Positions 17,654 through 25,164 of a stretch of 64,000 nucleotides of DNA are shown here, piece by piece. The notes beneath the pieces were generated by a model that did no database searches, was not told where the DNA came from, and saw only the letters and a program-made list of their open reading frames with translations. The stretch comes from Methylococcales bacterium (GTDB lineage: Bacteria > Pseudomonadota > Gammaproteobacteria > Methylococcales > Methylomonadaceae): NCBI GenBank assembly GCA_028715725.1, contig JAQURG010000003.1, positions 62,001 to 126,000 of the forward strand, in the 5' to 3' direction. Position 1 is the stretch's first letter, and every line of letters begins with the position of its first letter. The translations under genes and the position numbers were made by a program.

Positions 17654-18547
17654 ATGAATGAAACAGCCCAATTACTCGACTTATTTGAGACTGAAAGTAC
17701 AGCATTAGCCCCTCAACTCGCTCGAAAAAAGACAAATCGCTGCGAGTTGATGGTAGGCGATGCTCGCCAGCTTCTTTCACAAATACCTGATGGATATTTC
17801 GACTGCATTGTAACTTCTCCTCCATATTGGGGGTTAAGGGATTATGGAGCCTCAGGTCAAATCGGTGCAGAAGCAACAGTTGATGATTACATAGCCGATC
17901 TAGTGTACTTATTTCGTGATGCGCGACGCACACTCGCTGATGATGGCACCCTTTGGCTGAACATCGGCGACAGCTACACATCAGGAGGCCGAACTTGGCG
18001 TGGAGCAGATGCAAAGAATAAAGGTCGCGCGATGGACTACCGGTCACCCACACCCAAAGGGCTAAAGCCTAAGGATTTAATTGGAGTTCCGTGGAGATTG
18101 GCCTTTGCCCTGCAAGCTGATGGATGGTACTTACGAACGGATATCATCTGGAACAAGCCCAATTGTCAACCAGAAAGTGTGAAGGATCGCCCGACTCGCG
18201 CTCATGAATACGTATTCTTGTTCTCAAAGTCGGAGAAGTACTATTACGACTGCCAAGCAATCATGGAACCTGCGGCGGATACGAAGCAGAAGTTGAAGAA
18301 TCGTCGCACAGTGTGGAACATTAATACTGAACCGTACCCCGGTAGCCATTTCGCAGTCTATCCGAAGACTCTTGTTCGTCTATGTGTAGCAGCAGGCTCC
18401 CGCGAGAATGGTCGGGTTCTCGACCCTTTCTTCGGATCTGGGACTACCGGCGTCGTCTGCAATGAGTTAAGCCGCGAATGTGTCGGGATAGAGCTAAACG
18501 CCGAATACGCAGATCTAGCGCGCGAGCGATTGTTACGCGGGCGCTGA
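17654..18547 (+). CDS. Type II DNA methyltransferase, N4-cytosine type
   Basis: A 297-residue beta-class DNA methyltransferase. Catalytic motif IV is TSPPYWGLRDYG (SPPY, typical of N4-cytosine enzymes), lying before the SAM-binding motif I, DPFFGSGTTG, near residue 258; the target-recognition region lies between. It is convergent with the nuclease gene and overlaps it by 15 bases. Because the nuclease looks SmaI-like, the expected site is CCCGGG with methylation of an inner cytosine, as for M.SmaI. No C-box was seen upstream, so the methylase may be expressed constitutively, as is needed when a system enters a new host. Confidence 0.88.
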   Translation: MNETAQLLDLFETESTALAPQLARKKTNRCELMVGDARQLLSQIPDGYFDCIVTSPPYWGLRDYGASGQIGAEATVDDYIADLVYLFRDARRTLADDGTLWLNIGDSYTSGGRTWRGADAKNKGRAMDYRSPTPKGLKPKDLIGVPWRLAFALQADGWYLRTDIIWNKPNCQPESVKDRPTRAHEYVFLFSKSEKYYYDCQAIMEPAADTKQKLKNRRTVWNINTEPYPGSHFAVYPKTLVRLCVAAGSRENGRVLDPFFGSGTTGVVCNELSRECVGIELNAEYADLARERLLRGR

Positions 18548-19291
18548 ATCAAAGGTCCAGGTCGCATGTATCTTGCAGAGATCTTTTCGCAGATGCTTGA
18601 TCTGGAGCTTACGCTCGGTGCCACCATCGAAATACAGCGAGTACTTAAGCTGCCCCTCTGCATTCTTGACATAACCATAGCCCGGCTGCGGATTCTGCCT
18701 GCTGTTGGTGCAAACCTTTAGTTCACAGTCTGCCGCCTCAAGTAGCAGCGCTTTGGGTATCTCGACGAGCTCATAGCGGAACTTCGGGCCTATGTCTTTC
18801 AGGCGGCGCAGAGTAAAGATGCGTTCGTAGCTTTGCATATGCTCAAGGAACAAGTCCCGCAGTAGCGACAGCCTCCATTCACCCCGGCCAAGCTCCATCC
18901 ACTTACTGACATGGATAAAGTCGTCCCTGATATTAGTCGCTGCTTCCGTCTTGAGGCTAACCGGGACGCCCCAAATGTTAATGTCGTGCCCCCGGTTCGT
19001 CCGACTATTCACAAGCTGGGCCGGAATGCCAGCAGCGTTAAGTGCTGCCTCAAACGCAAACTCGAATCGATCCTTGCTCAAAGACTGACGGCTCCCGGCA
19101 TGGTGGCTCAACAGTCGATCCCCAAGGGAGGCAAGAACATCATCCGTTACCACATCGGAGTCGGATGCATGGGCGAATTGGCAAGCAGCCCCGAACGCAT
19201 GAATAGCTGACTTTACCCATTTCTGTTGCGCTGGAGTTAAGCGATGCAACGCCTCAATGATTTCATTAATTTCCTTTTCTGATAAGGCCAC
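18533..19291 (-). CDS. SmaI-like type II restriction endonuclease
   Basis: A 252-residue type II nuclease. Blocks RTNRGHDINIW, VSLKTEAATNI, HVSKWMELGRGEW, YERIFTLRR, ELVEIPKALLLEA, GYGYV, LYFDGG and RKLQIKHL agree with what I recall of R.SmaI of Serratia marcescens (247 residues), which cuts CCC^GGG. The likely PD-(D/E)xK active site is the Asp of GHDINI with SLK of VSLKTE. It overlaps the controller gene upstream by 26 bases, so it is translated from the same mRNA, and the methylase gene from the other side by 15 bases. The assignment to SmaI type is from memory and could be tested in REBASE; the role as the system's nuclease is well supported by context. Confidence 0.82.
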   Translation of the reverse strand: MALSEKEINEIIEALHRLTPAQQKWVKSAIHAFGAACQFAHASDSDVVTDDVLASLGDRLLSHHAGSRQSLSKDRFEFAFEAALNAAGIPAQLVNSRTNRGHDINIWGVPVSLKTEAATNIRDDFIHVSKWMELGRGEWRLSLLRDLFLEHMQSYERIFTLRRLKDIGPKFRYELVEIPKALLLEAADCELKVCTNSRQNPQPGYGYVKNAEGQLKYSLYFDGGTERKLQIKHLRKDLCKIHATWTFDSAPA

Positions 19292-19553
19292 TCAAGTTCC
19301 CCACCTGTTCATTATTTGATGGGCTTTCGTGCTTGGTAAGCAACTCGGGAACTGTCACATCCAAAGTTGAGGCTAAGACCTCAAGCGTGCTAAGTGTAAC
19401 ATTCCGTTCGTGACGCTCTACCGAACCGATGTACGTGCGGTGCATGCCGCACAGTTCGGCTAATTCTTCTTGAGAAAAACCCTTTTCTCTACGAAAAATT
19501 TTCATGTTCTCAGCCAGTACAGCGCGGAGAGAGTTGCTCGATTTTCTGACCAT
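19266..19553 (-). CDS. Restriction-modification controller protein (C protein)
   Basis: A 95-residue XRE-type helix-turn-helix protein. The HTH is FSQEELAELCGMHRTYIGSVERHERN, with the family's standard turn. C proteins form dimers that activate, then repress, their own promoter and so delay nuclease synthesis until methylation is complete. It is the first gene of the C-R operon and is preceded by two C-box-like sites at 19597-19621. The N-terminal MVRKSSNSL and the 20-residue C-terminal tail are longer than in most C proteins (about 80 residues). Confidence 0.85.
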   Translation of the reverse strand: MVRKSSNSLRAVLAENMKIFRREKGFSQEELAELCGMHRTYIGSVERHERNVTLSTLEVLASTLDVTVPELLTKHESPSNNEQVGNLSGLIRKGN

Positions 19554-19596
19554 TCTTAAGCCCTAACTAATCAGGCTATGATTGTCAGCGAATGAC

Positions 19597-19621
19597 GACT
19601 ATAAGGCGACAGACTATAAGT
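19597..19621 (-). promoter_or_regulatory. Two C-boxes upstream of the controller gene
   Basis: GACTATAAG occurs at 19597-19605 and again at 19612-19620, 15 bases apart; on the gene's strand each reads CTTATAGTC, which is the core of C-boxes in PvuII-type systems, and the upstream copy extends to ACTTATAGTC. They lie 44-68 bases before the C gene ATG, the usual place for a pair of controller dimers overlapping the promoter. Confidence 0.7.
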
Positions 19622-19742
19622 AGCAATTTATAGAGATCAGCAACTGGTTAGGATGGAGGGATGACGGTCAATTATCTTTCTACCCAATAAGTTCTTGAAC
19701 AGCATCTACTGTTTTTTTCCATGTATAATCGGTAATGAATTA

Positions 19743-20770
19743 GAGCAATTATCTGCTAGCTAAGGACGGGATTTTGTTAAACTAAAGGCATTTAGCAGTC
19801 ACCGGTACCTAAAAATGCCTACTCCTTATTCAGAAGATTTACGGCTACGTGTTGTGAATGCCATTGAAAGCGGTCAATCCACACGCGCGGTCAGCGCAAT
19901 CTTTCAAGTCAGTTCTTCCTTTGTATCAAACCTTCATCAGTGTTGGAAGCAGACCGGTCATATTCACCCCAAGCAGATCGGTGGTTACCGGCGAGCTTTT
20001 TTGGAACCGTATGAAGATGCCATCAAGGCACAGTTATCCGATCATGCTTCGATGACTTGAAAGAATTACAGAGCTGGTTAGCCAACGAGCAGGGCTTGAG
20101 CCTGTCCATTTCAGCGATTGATAAACTCATTCGTCAGAAATTGGGCTACCGCTATAAAAAAAAGCATGGCCGCCAGTGAGCAACAGCGAGAGGATGTCGT
20201 TATGGCGCGCGAGCACTGGCAAGCTTGAGAAAAGCTGTGATCTGTCGAAGCTGGTTTTTCTCGACGAAACCAGCTTGGACTGAGATGATCCGTCGCTATG
20301 GTCGTGCATTAGGCGGTGCTCGTTGTGTTGATGCTGCCCCCGCCGGTAATTGGCAGACGCTGACTTTTATTGCCGGCTTGCGGGTAGATCACCGCACCGC
20401 ACCCTGGCGCTTGAACCAGGCTATGAATGGTGAAGCGTTCAAGGAATATTGTCGCTCCCAGTTGGAGCCGACCTTGAATCCGGGCGATATCGTCATCTGC
20501 GATAACTTGTCGCCCATAAAGTCGCTGACGTTCAGGCTCTGATTGAAGCTAAAGGCGCGACGATGAAATACTTGCCGCCTTATAGTCAGGACCTGAACCC
20601 AATTGAACAGGTCTTTGCCAAACTGAAAGCCCTGTTGCGCAAGGCGGCTGAGCGAACGTATGACCCGCTCTGTCAGGCTATCGGCCGGATCATGGATCAG
20701 TTCCAGTCCGAGGAATGCCTGAATTATTTTAAAAACTCCGGCTATGTTCCTGACTAACGAAGAAATGCTC
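19743..20770 (+). mobile_element. Decayed IS630-family insertion sequence
   Basis: A roughly 1.03-kb element flanked by TA on both sides (19741-19742 and 20771-20772), as expected from IS630/Tc1-type target choice. The ends start with GAGCA in inverted orientation (GAGCAATTATC left; GAGCATTTCTT right), a short and imperfect match, so the borders are tentative. The single transposase gene inside is broken in several places, so the copy is not autonomous. It sits about 190 bases from the controller gene, at the right border of the restriction-modification patch. Confidence 0.65.
19815..20757 (+). pseudogene. IS630-family transposase remnant
   Basis: Fragments of one DDE transposase are spread over three frames. 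The N-terminal HTH part (YSEDLRLRVVNAIESGQSTR) runs from 19815 to about 20055, where a lost base puts a stop in what should read on as LKELQSWLANEQG. The first catalytic Asp is in KLVFLDETSLD near 20265, followed at once by a stop. The middle (RRYGRALGGARC to GDIVICDNLS) is in a further frame to about 20510, where another shift occurs. The C-terminal part with the catalytic Glu (DLNPIEQVFAKLK) runs to 20757. At least three frameshifts and an in-frame stop make it nonfunctional. Confidence 0.85.
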
Positions 20771-20849
20771 TAGCGCTAATGCAGCGTTGTTTTTTCTTTT
20801 TTCTTTCACCGGTTTCTATGAGCGTTTTTTCCCATTATGGGGAGGATAA

Positions 20850-20918
20850 ATGCCTTACAAAAATCGTCTATATCACAAAATAATCGCGTTAAATCATTAC
20901 TTGGCAGCCTTTATATAA
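20850..20918 (+). CDS. Possible 22-residue peptide ending inside a terminator
   Basis: ATG at 20850 is preceded by GGGGAGG with a 4-base spacer, one of the best ribosome sites in the window. The frame encodes 22 residues (begins MPYKNRLYHKII, ends HYLAAFI) and its TAA falls in the loop-side of the perfect hairpin at 20903-20926. It may be a small protein, or a leader peptide left from a larger unit. No homologue comes to mind, and chance is not excluded. Confidence 0.3.
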   Translation: MPYKNRLYHKIIALNHYLAAFI

Positions 20919-20936
20919 AGGCTGCCATCTTTTTTT
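20903..20936 (+). terminator. Strong intrinsic terminator
   Basis: GGCAGCCTTTAT at 20903-20914 is followed directly by its exact complement ATAAAGGCTGCC (20915-20926), then ATC and seven T (20930-20936). This is a textbook rho-independent terminator for plus-strand transcription. The only plus-strand candidate upstream, other than the dead IS, is the 22-residue frame or an unannotated small RNA. Confidence 0.85.
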
Positions 20937-21085
20937 ATCCCGAACTCAGGTTAATTAATAGCGTCTTACAGACAATACTTTTAATTCTAAGTGAGGCATA
21001 ATGATGCAACAGCCGGCAAGACACGTAGCAATATCTTCACTGACTTCGGTCTGGCTTTGTGCTGCTGGTAAGTTAATTCGGAATT

Positions 21086-21904
21086 TTATGTGTTATCTTT
21101 TTGGCTGATTGCACTCGGATGACGAACTAATAATGAAAAATGGCTCTTGCTTTTGTTCAACCATCCCCGTATTTCAACGGTTTTACCCAAATAGTCATTA
21201 ACATCAGGAAATAAAAACAGCCATTTGCGTTCAATACGCGCATCGACTTGACCTGTCATTTCCAGATAAATATACTTTCGGCTATGATGAATATGAATCA
21301 CTCTACCTGTCAGGCGCGTCCAGCCAGGATGCCCTGCTTCAGTAAGACTGCCGGCCGGCACCGCTGCATATTCATGCCGCTGCCAAATTCCAAGTCTGGC
21401 TTTTTCTGCCTGTTTTTCAGACTTGATCAACTCATCAGCATAAAGCAGATTAGGCGGGTAGATATTCACTGCCGCCAGACCTGCTTTAACCAGAGATAAA
21501 TTGATATGCTCTTTTTGTTCGGTGAATAAATAGGCTAAAGTTCGCCCGTATTTATCGGTTTTCTCGACATCAATCTCCATACGGACTTTGGCATGTTGGA
21601 GCCTGTTCATCAACCAGAGTCTGGCTTCTTCGCCGCCTGCATCGGCTATTTTATTCCTGTGCTTAACTTCCGGCGCATTGATGCCCAGCAATCTGACCTT
21701 ACGGCCATCCTCCAACACGACAGTATCGCCATCATAAACAGCCTTAACTTTGTAAAAGCCATAACCCGGCTTTATATCGAGTTTTTTTGCTTGCGGATAA
21801 GGCCGATCAGAAAAATGTTCACCACCTTTCTCATCCAGCCATTGATAAACTTCCGCGCCCGTCCACGACGACAAGCACAGCATTAAAATCAAAAAGAACT
21901 TCAT
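21086..21904 (-). CDS. Exported SNase-like nuclease with DUF4124 domain
   Basis: A 272-residue protein. Residues 1-17 form a signal peptide (MKFFLILMLCLSSWTGA), which is why 21904 was taken as the start over an upstream ATG at 21958. A DUF4124 segment follows (EVYQWLDEKGGEHFSDRPY), then a staphylococcal-nuclease domain: VKAVYDGDTVVL, RKVRLLGINAPEVK, DVEKTDKYGRTLAYLF and VKAGLAAV contain the Ca-binding Asp residues and catalytic Arg/Glu. The last 80 residues look like an OB-fold extension (TRLTGRVIHIHHSRKYIYLE). It probably degrades DNA or RNA in the periplasm or outside the cell, for uptake of nucleotides or biofilm turnover. Confidence 0.82.
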   Translation of the reverse strand: MKFFLILMLCLSSWTGAEVYQWLDEKGGEHFSDRPYPQAKKLDIKPGYGFYKVKAVYDGDTVVLEDGRKVRLLGINAPEVKHRNKIADAGGEEARLWLMNRLQHAKVRMEIDVEKTDKYGRTLAYLFTEQKEHINLSLVKAGLAAVNIYPPNLLYADELIKSEKQAEKARLGIWQRHEYAAVPAGSLTEAGHPGWTRLTGRVIHIHHSRKYIYLEMTGQVDARIERKWLFLFPDVNDYLGKTVEIRGWLNKSKSHFSLLVRHPSAISQKDNT

Positions 21905-22042
21905 GAATCTGCCGGTATATTTATTTAAAGGATGATCCGCCGACCGGTAATTTCGCACTTGGTTGAGCCTTAAAGCATGGTAAATAATGTAGGATAGTCT
22001 AAAAACGAACGATCAAATAAAATTAAACCTTGAAAAGTGAGC

Positions 22043-22446
22043 ATGAACCATACGTATATCCTTGTTTATGGAACTCTCAAACGTGATACAAACAATAAGA
22101 TGCATCATCTTTTGGCGAAATATGCTGAATTTGTGGGTGAAGCCACGTGTCTCGGCAAACTCTATAAAGTCGGCCGATACCCCGGCATGGTGCTCTCCGA
22201 TAACACTAAGGATAGCGTTCATGGTGAAGTTTATTTACTTCGACATGCAGATATTGTGCTTCCGCTCCTGGACAAATACAAGAATTCGGTTCGGAATTTC
22301 CCGAGCCAAATGAATATAGTCGCCAGCGGCAAACTGTATTTTTCAGTAATGGCGACAGTATTACTACCTGGATTTATCTATATAACTATTGTATGGAAGA
22401 CCTGAAACTGATTAAGTCAGCAGATTTTTTAAAACTCACAGGCTGA
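22043..22446 (+). pseudogene. Gamma-glutamylcyclotransferase-like gene with one frameshift
   Basis: The first part, from the ATG at 22043, is a standard AIG2/GGCT-like domain: ILVYGTLKRDTNNKMHHLL, then GRYPGMVLSD and VHGEVYLL. At about 22278-22285 (within LLDKY) the frame changes. The next frame gives EFGSEFPEPNEYSRQR, TVFFSNGDSITTWIYLYN and ends KSADFLKLTG with TGA at 22444-22446, which is exactly the expected family C-terminus (the conserved Glu in EFGSEF included). One missing base restores a protein of about 134 residues. Either a recent inactivating mutation or a sequence error. It lies 22 bases before dtd. Confidence 0.8.
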
Positions 22447-22468
22447 CCAAACCCTATACTTTTTACTT

Positions 22469-22915
22469 ATGATCACAATTATCCAGCGCGTAACCAGCGC
22501 GAAAGTCACCGTCAATAACCAGGATATAGGACAGATTGATACAGGCATCATGGCGCTGGTCGCTGTAGAAAAAGAAGATATCGGAAAAGATGCCGAACGC
22601 TTGCTGGAACGCATCCTGAATTATCGAATTTTTGCCGATGCCGATGACCGTATGAATCTGAGTTTAAGAGATATCAACGGCGGTTTACTGCTGATTCCGC
22701 AATTTACTCTGGCGGCGGATACCCAAAAAGGCAACCGTCCGAGTTTTATTTCTGCCGCACCGCCGGAACAAGGTCAACAACTGTTCAGCTATCTGCGAGA
22801 GCTTGCAATTAAAACCTATCCTCTTGTCCAGTTCGGGCAATTTGGTGCTGATATGCAGGTTGCTCTTGTCAATAACGGACCGGTTACCTTCACTCTGCGA
22901 ACTCACGGACGTTAA
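22469..22915 (+). CDS. dtd: D-aminoacyl-tRNA deacylase
   Basis: A 148-residue complete DTD, which frees D-amino acids (and glycine from tRNA-Ala) from tRNA and so protects translation. The signatures SQFTL-type (IPQFTLAADTQKGNRPSF) and the cross-subunit NNGPVTF near the C-terminus are present; the first strand MITIIQRVTSAKV is standard. Length matches E. coli Dtd (145). It follows the broken cyclotransferase-like gene and precedes the truncated symporter; the three may have been one transcript. Confidence 0.95.
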   Translation: MITIIQRVTSAKVTVNNQDIGQIDTGIMALVAVEKEDIGKDAERLLERILNYRIFADADDRMNLSLRDINGGLLLIPQFTLAADTQKGNRPSFISAAPPEQGQQLFSYLRELAIKTYPLVQFGQFGADMQVALVNNGPVTFTLRTHGR

Positions 22916-23020
22916 AAGGTTTGTATTTATATTTTACCGCTTTCCTGTCTAGCAAATGCTCTACAATTACTCTTGAACATACTCAAGCCCAACCTTTACT
23001 TATACAGGAAATAGCACAAA

Positions 23021-23797
23021 ATGAATTCTATCGAAACGCTTATCTCAACCCTATCCGGGTGGATATGGGGCCCACCCATGCTGACATTACTAGTCGGCAC
23101 CGGCCTTTACCTGACTATCCTTTTGAAAGGCGCATCGCTAACCGTACTGACGCTCAATATTACTGAAATTCCTTATGTTTTGGGTCTGATTTTTCAACAT
23201 GCGTTTTCGCCGGCGGCTGCAAGCGGCGGCTTTACCGGATCGACTATCGCAGCCGCCATGGGTTTTGGTATTGCACGCGGTGTATTCTCAAACGAGTCAG
23301 GACTGGGCTCGGCTCCGATTGCCGCCGCCGCAGCGCGAACCCATGATCCTGTCAAACAGGCGCTGGTCAGCATGACCCATACCTTTATCGACACATTGGT
23401 AGTCTGTACTATGACCGCTCTCGTTATCCTGACCGCAACTTCCTGGACACAAGGCATCAGTGCGGGTCAACTGACCAGCGCCAGCTTTAAAGAATCACTG
23501 GGTGCTCCAGGCGAAATCATTGTTGCCCTGGCAACGTCGCTATTTGCCTACTCGACATTAATCGGCTGGAATTACTATGGTGAAAAAGCTGTTGAATATC
23601 TGTTTGTAGCGCGCAGTATCCCACTCTATCGTATTGCATTTATCGCAATGGTGATTGTTGGCGCGATGATAAATTTGGAGTTCGTCTGGAATTTTTCCGA
23701 TCTGATGAACGGTATGATGGCGATTCCTAACCTGATAGGTTTGTTACTGCTATCCAAAGTTGTTAAGGAAGAAACCGACCGGTATTTTAAAACCTGA
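23021..23797 (+). pseudogene. Alanine/glycine:cation symporter with large internal deletion
   Basis: A 258-residue open frame with the two ends of an AGCS-family (AgcS/DagA) sodium:amino acid symporter. Residues 1-40 are the family N-terminus (PPMLTLLVGTGLYLTILLKG). They join at about residues 40-48 to the late part: EIPYVLGLIFQHAFSPAAA, GGFTGSTIAAAMGFGIARG, VFSNESGLGSAPIAAAA and the last membrane segments. Full AGCS proteins are about 450-500 residues, so roughly 200 residues of the core, with the substrate-binding helices, are missing. The reading frame is kept across the junction near 23140. Probably not a working transporter. It converges on lysC. Confidence 0.75.
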
Positions 23798-23920
23798 CTT
23801 GGGCTTAATCTGTTATCAATAATCCAGTATTGATTCCGGGAACAGGGATTCACTCCCGGGAGAAGCCGCCAGGCAGTTTACCTGGAATCACAAGCTCTAG
23901 CGATGAACTGCAACCTGTTT

Positions 23921-25147
23921 TTAAGACTCAGCGCCTTGATCCAGTTTAAACGCTGCATGTAATGCTCTTACCGCCAGCTCCAGATATTTTTCATCAACAA
24001 CGACGGATATTTTTATTTCCGAAGTGGCAATCATGCGAATGTTAATGCCTTCAGCCGCCAGCGCTTTAAACATGGTGCTGGCAATGCCTGCATGGGAACG
24101 CATGCCTACGCCGACGATGGAAATCTTAACAATATTATCATCTCCGGTTACCTTTCTGGCGCCCAGTTCAATACAGGTTTGATCCAGTAGTGTCTTTGCC
24201 CGCTGATAATCATTACGATGCACGGTAAAAGTAAAATCAGTAGTGGCGTCGTCTGCAATATTCTGGATTATCATGTCCACTTCAATATTGGCATCAGCGA
24301 TAGGGCCCAATATTTTAAAGGCGACACCGGGCAAGTCAGGCACTCCGGTAATCGTTAACTTTGCCTCATCCCGGTTAAATGCGATGCCAGAAATTAAAGC
24401 ACTTTCCATTTGTGATTCCTCATAGGTAATAAGCGTACCATTGCCTTCTTTAAATGATGATAATACGCGTAAGGCAACATTGTATTTGCCGGCAAATTCT
24501 ACCGATCTGATTTGCAATACTTTTGAACCTAAACTGGCCATTTCCAGCATTTCTTCAAAGGTAATTTTATCGAGCCTGCGGGCTTTTGGCTCTACTCTGG
24601 GATCAGTCGTATAGACACCGTCAACATCGGTATAAATATGACATTCATCGGCTTTTAATGCAGCCGCTAAAGCAACCGCAGTCGTATCAGATCCGCCACG
24701 GCCCAGCGTAGTGATATTGCCATGCTCATCAACGCCCTGAAAACCGGCAACTACAACGACCTTACCCTCATCAAGATGAGCTTTGATACGGGAATCGTCA
24801 ATGCTGAGTATGCGCGCCTTGGTATGACTGCTGTCAGTCAGGATTTTTACTTGCCCGCCCGTATAAGAGCTGGCATCACAACCCAGGCTATGCAATGCCA
24901 TGCATAACAAAGAGATAGTAACCTGCTCTCCGGTTGACAGCAAAACATCCATTTCCCGGTCGGTAGGCTGTACCTGAATTTCTTTCGCCAAAGCCACCAG
25001 CCGATTAGTTTCTCCACTCATCGCCGACACCACCACAACAATCTGGTGGCCGGCATCATGAACTTTTTTAACTTTTTCAGCCACCGATTTAATACGTTCG
25101 ACAGAACCTACCGATGTACCGCCAAACTTATACACGTATAAAGCCAT
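23921..25147 (-). CDS. lysC: Aspartate kinase
   Basis: A 408-residue aspartokinase, first step from aspartate to lysine, methionine and threonine. The kinase domain opens with YVYKFGGTSVGSVERI and has GRGGSDTTAVALAAAL and TDVDGVYTTDPR. Two ACT domains (about residues 265-400; GVPDLPGVAFKILG and KISIVGVGMRSHAG) provide feedback control by end products. Full length for the single-function type. Its start is 17 bases after the alaS stop, so it is the last gene of the recA-recX-alaS-lysC run. In many gammaproteobacteria csrA follows; none is seen here. Confidence 0.95.
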   Translation of the reverse strand: MALYVYKFGGTSVGSVERIKSVAEKVKKVHDAGHQIVVVVSAMSGETNRLVALAKEIQVQPTDREMDVLLSTGEQVTISLLCMALHSLGCDASSYTGGQVKILTDSSHTKARILSIDDSRIKAHLDEGKVVVVAGFQGVDEHGNITTLGRGGSDTTAVALAAALKADECHIYTDVDGVYTTDPRVEPKARRLDKITFEEMLEMASLGSKVLQIRSVEFAGKYNVALRVLSSFKEGNGTLITYEESQMESALISGIAFNRDEAKLTITGVPDLPGVAFKILGPIADANIEVDMIIQNIADDATTDFTFTVHRNDYQRAKTLLDQTCIELGARKVTGDDNIVKISIVGVGMRSHAGIASTMFKALAAEGINIRMIATSEIKISVVVDEKYLELAVRALHAAFKLDQGAES

Positions 25148-25164
25148 TCAATAAAAACCTTTGT

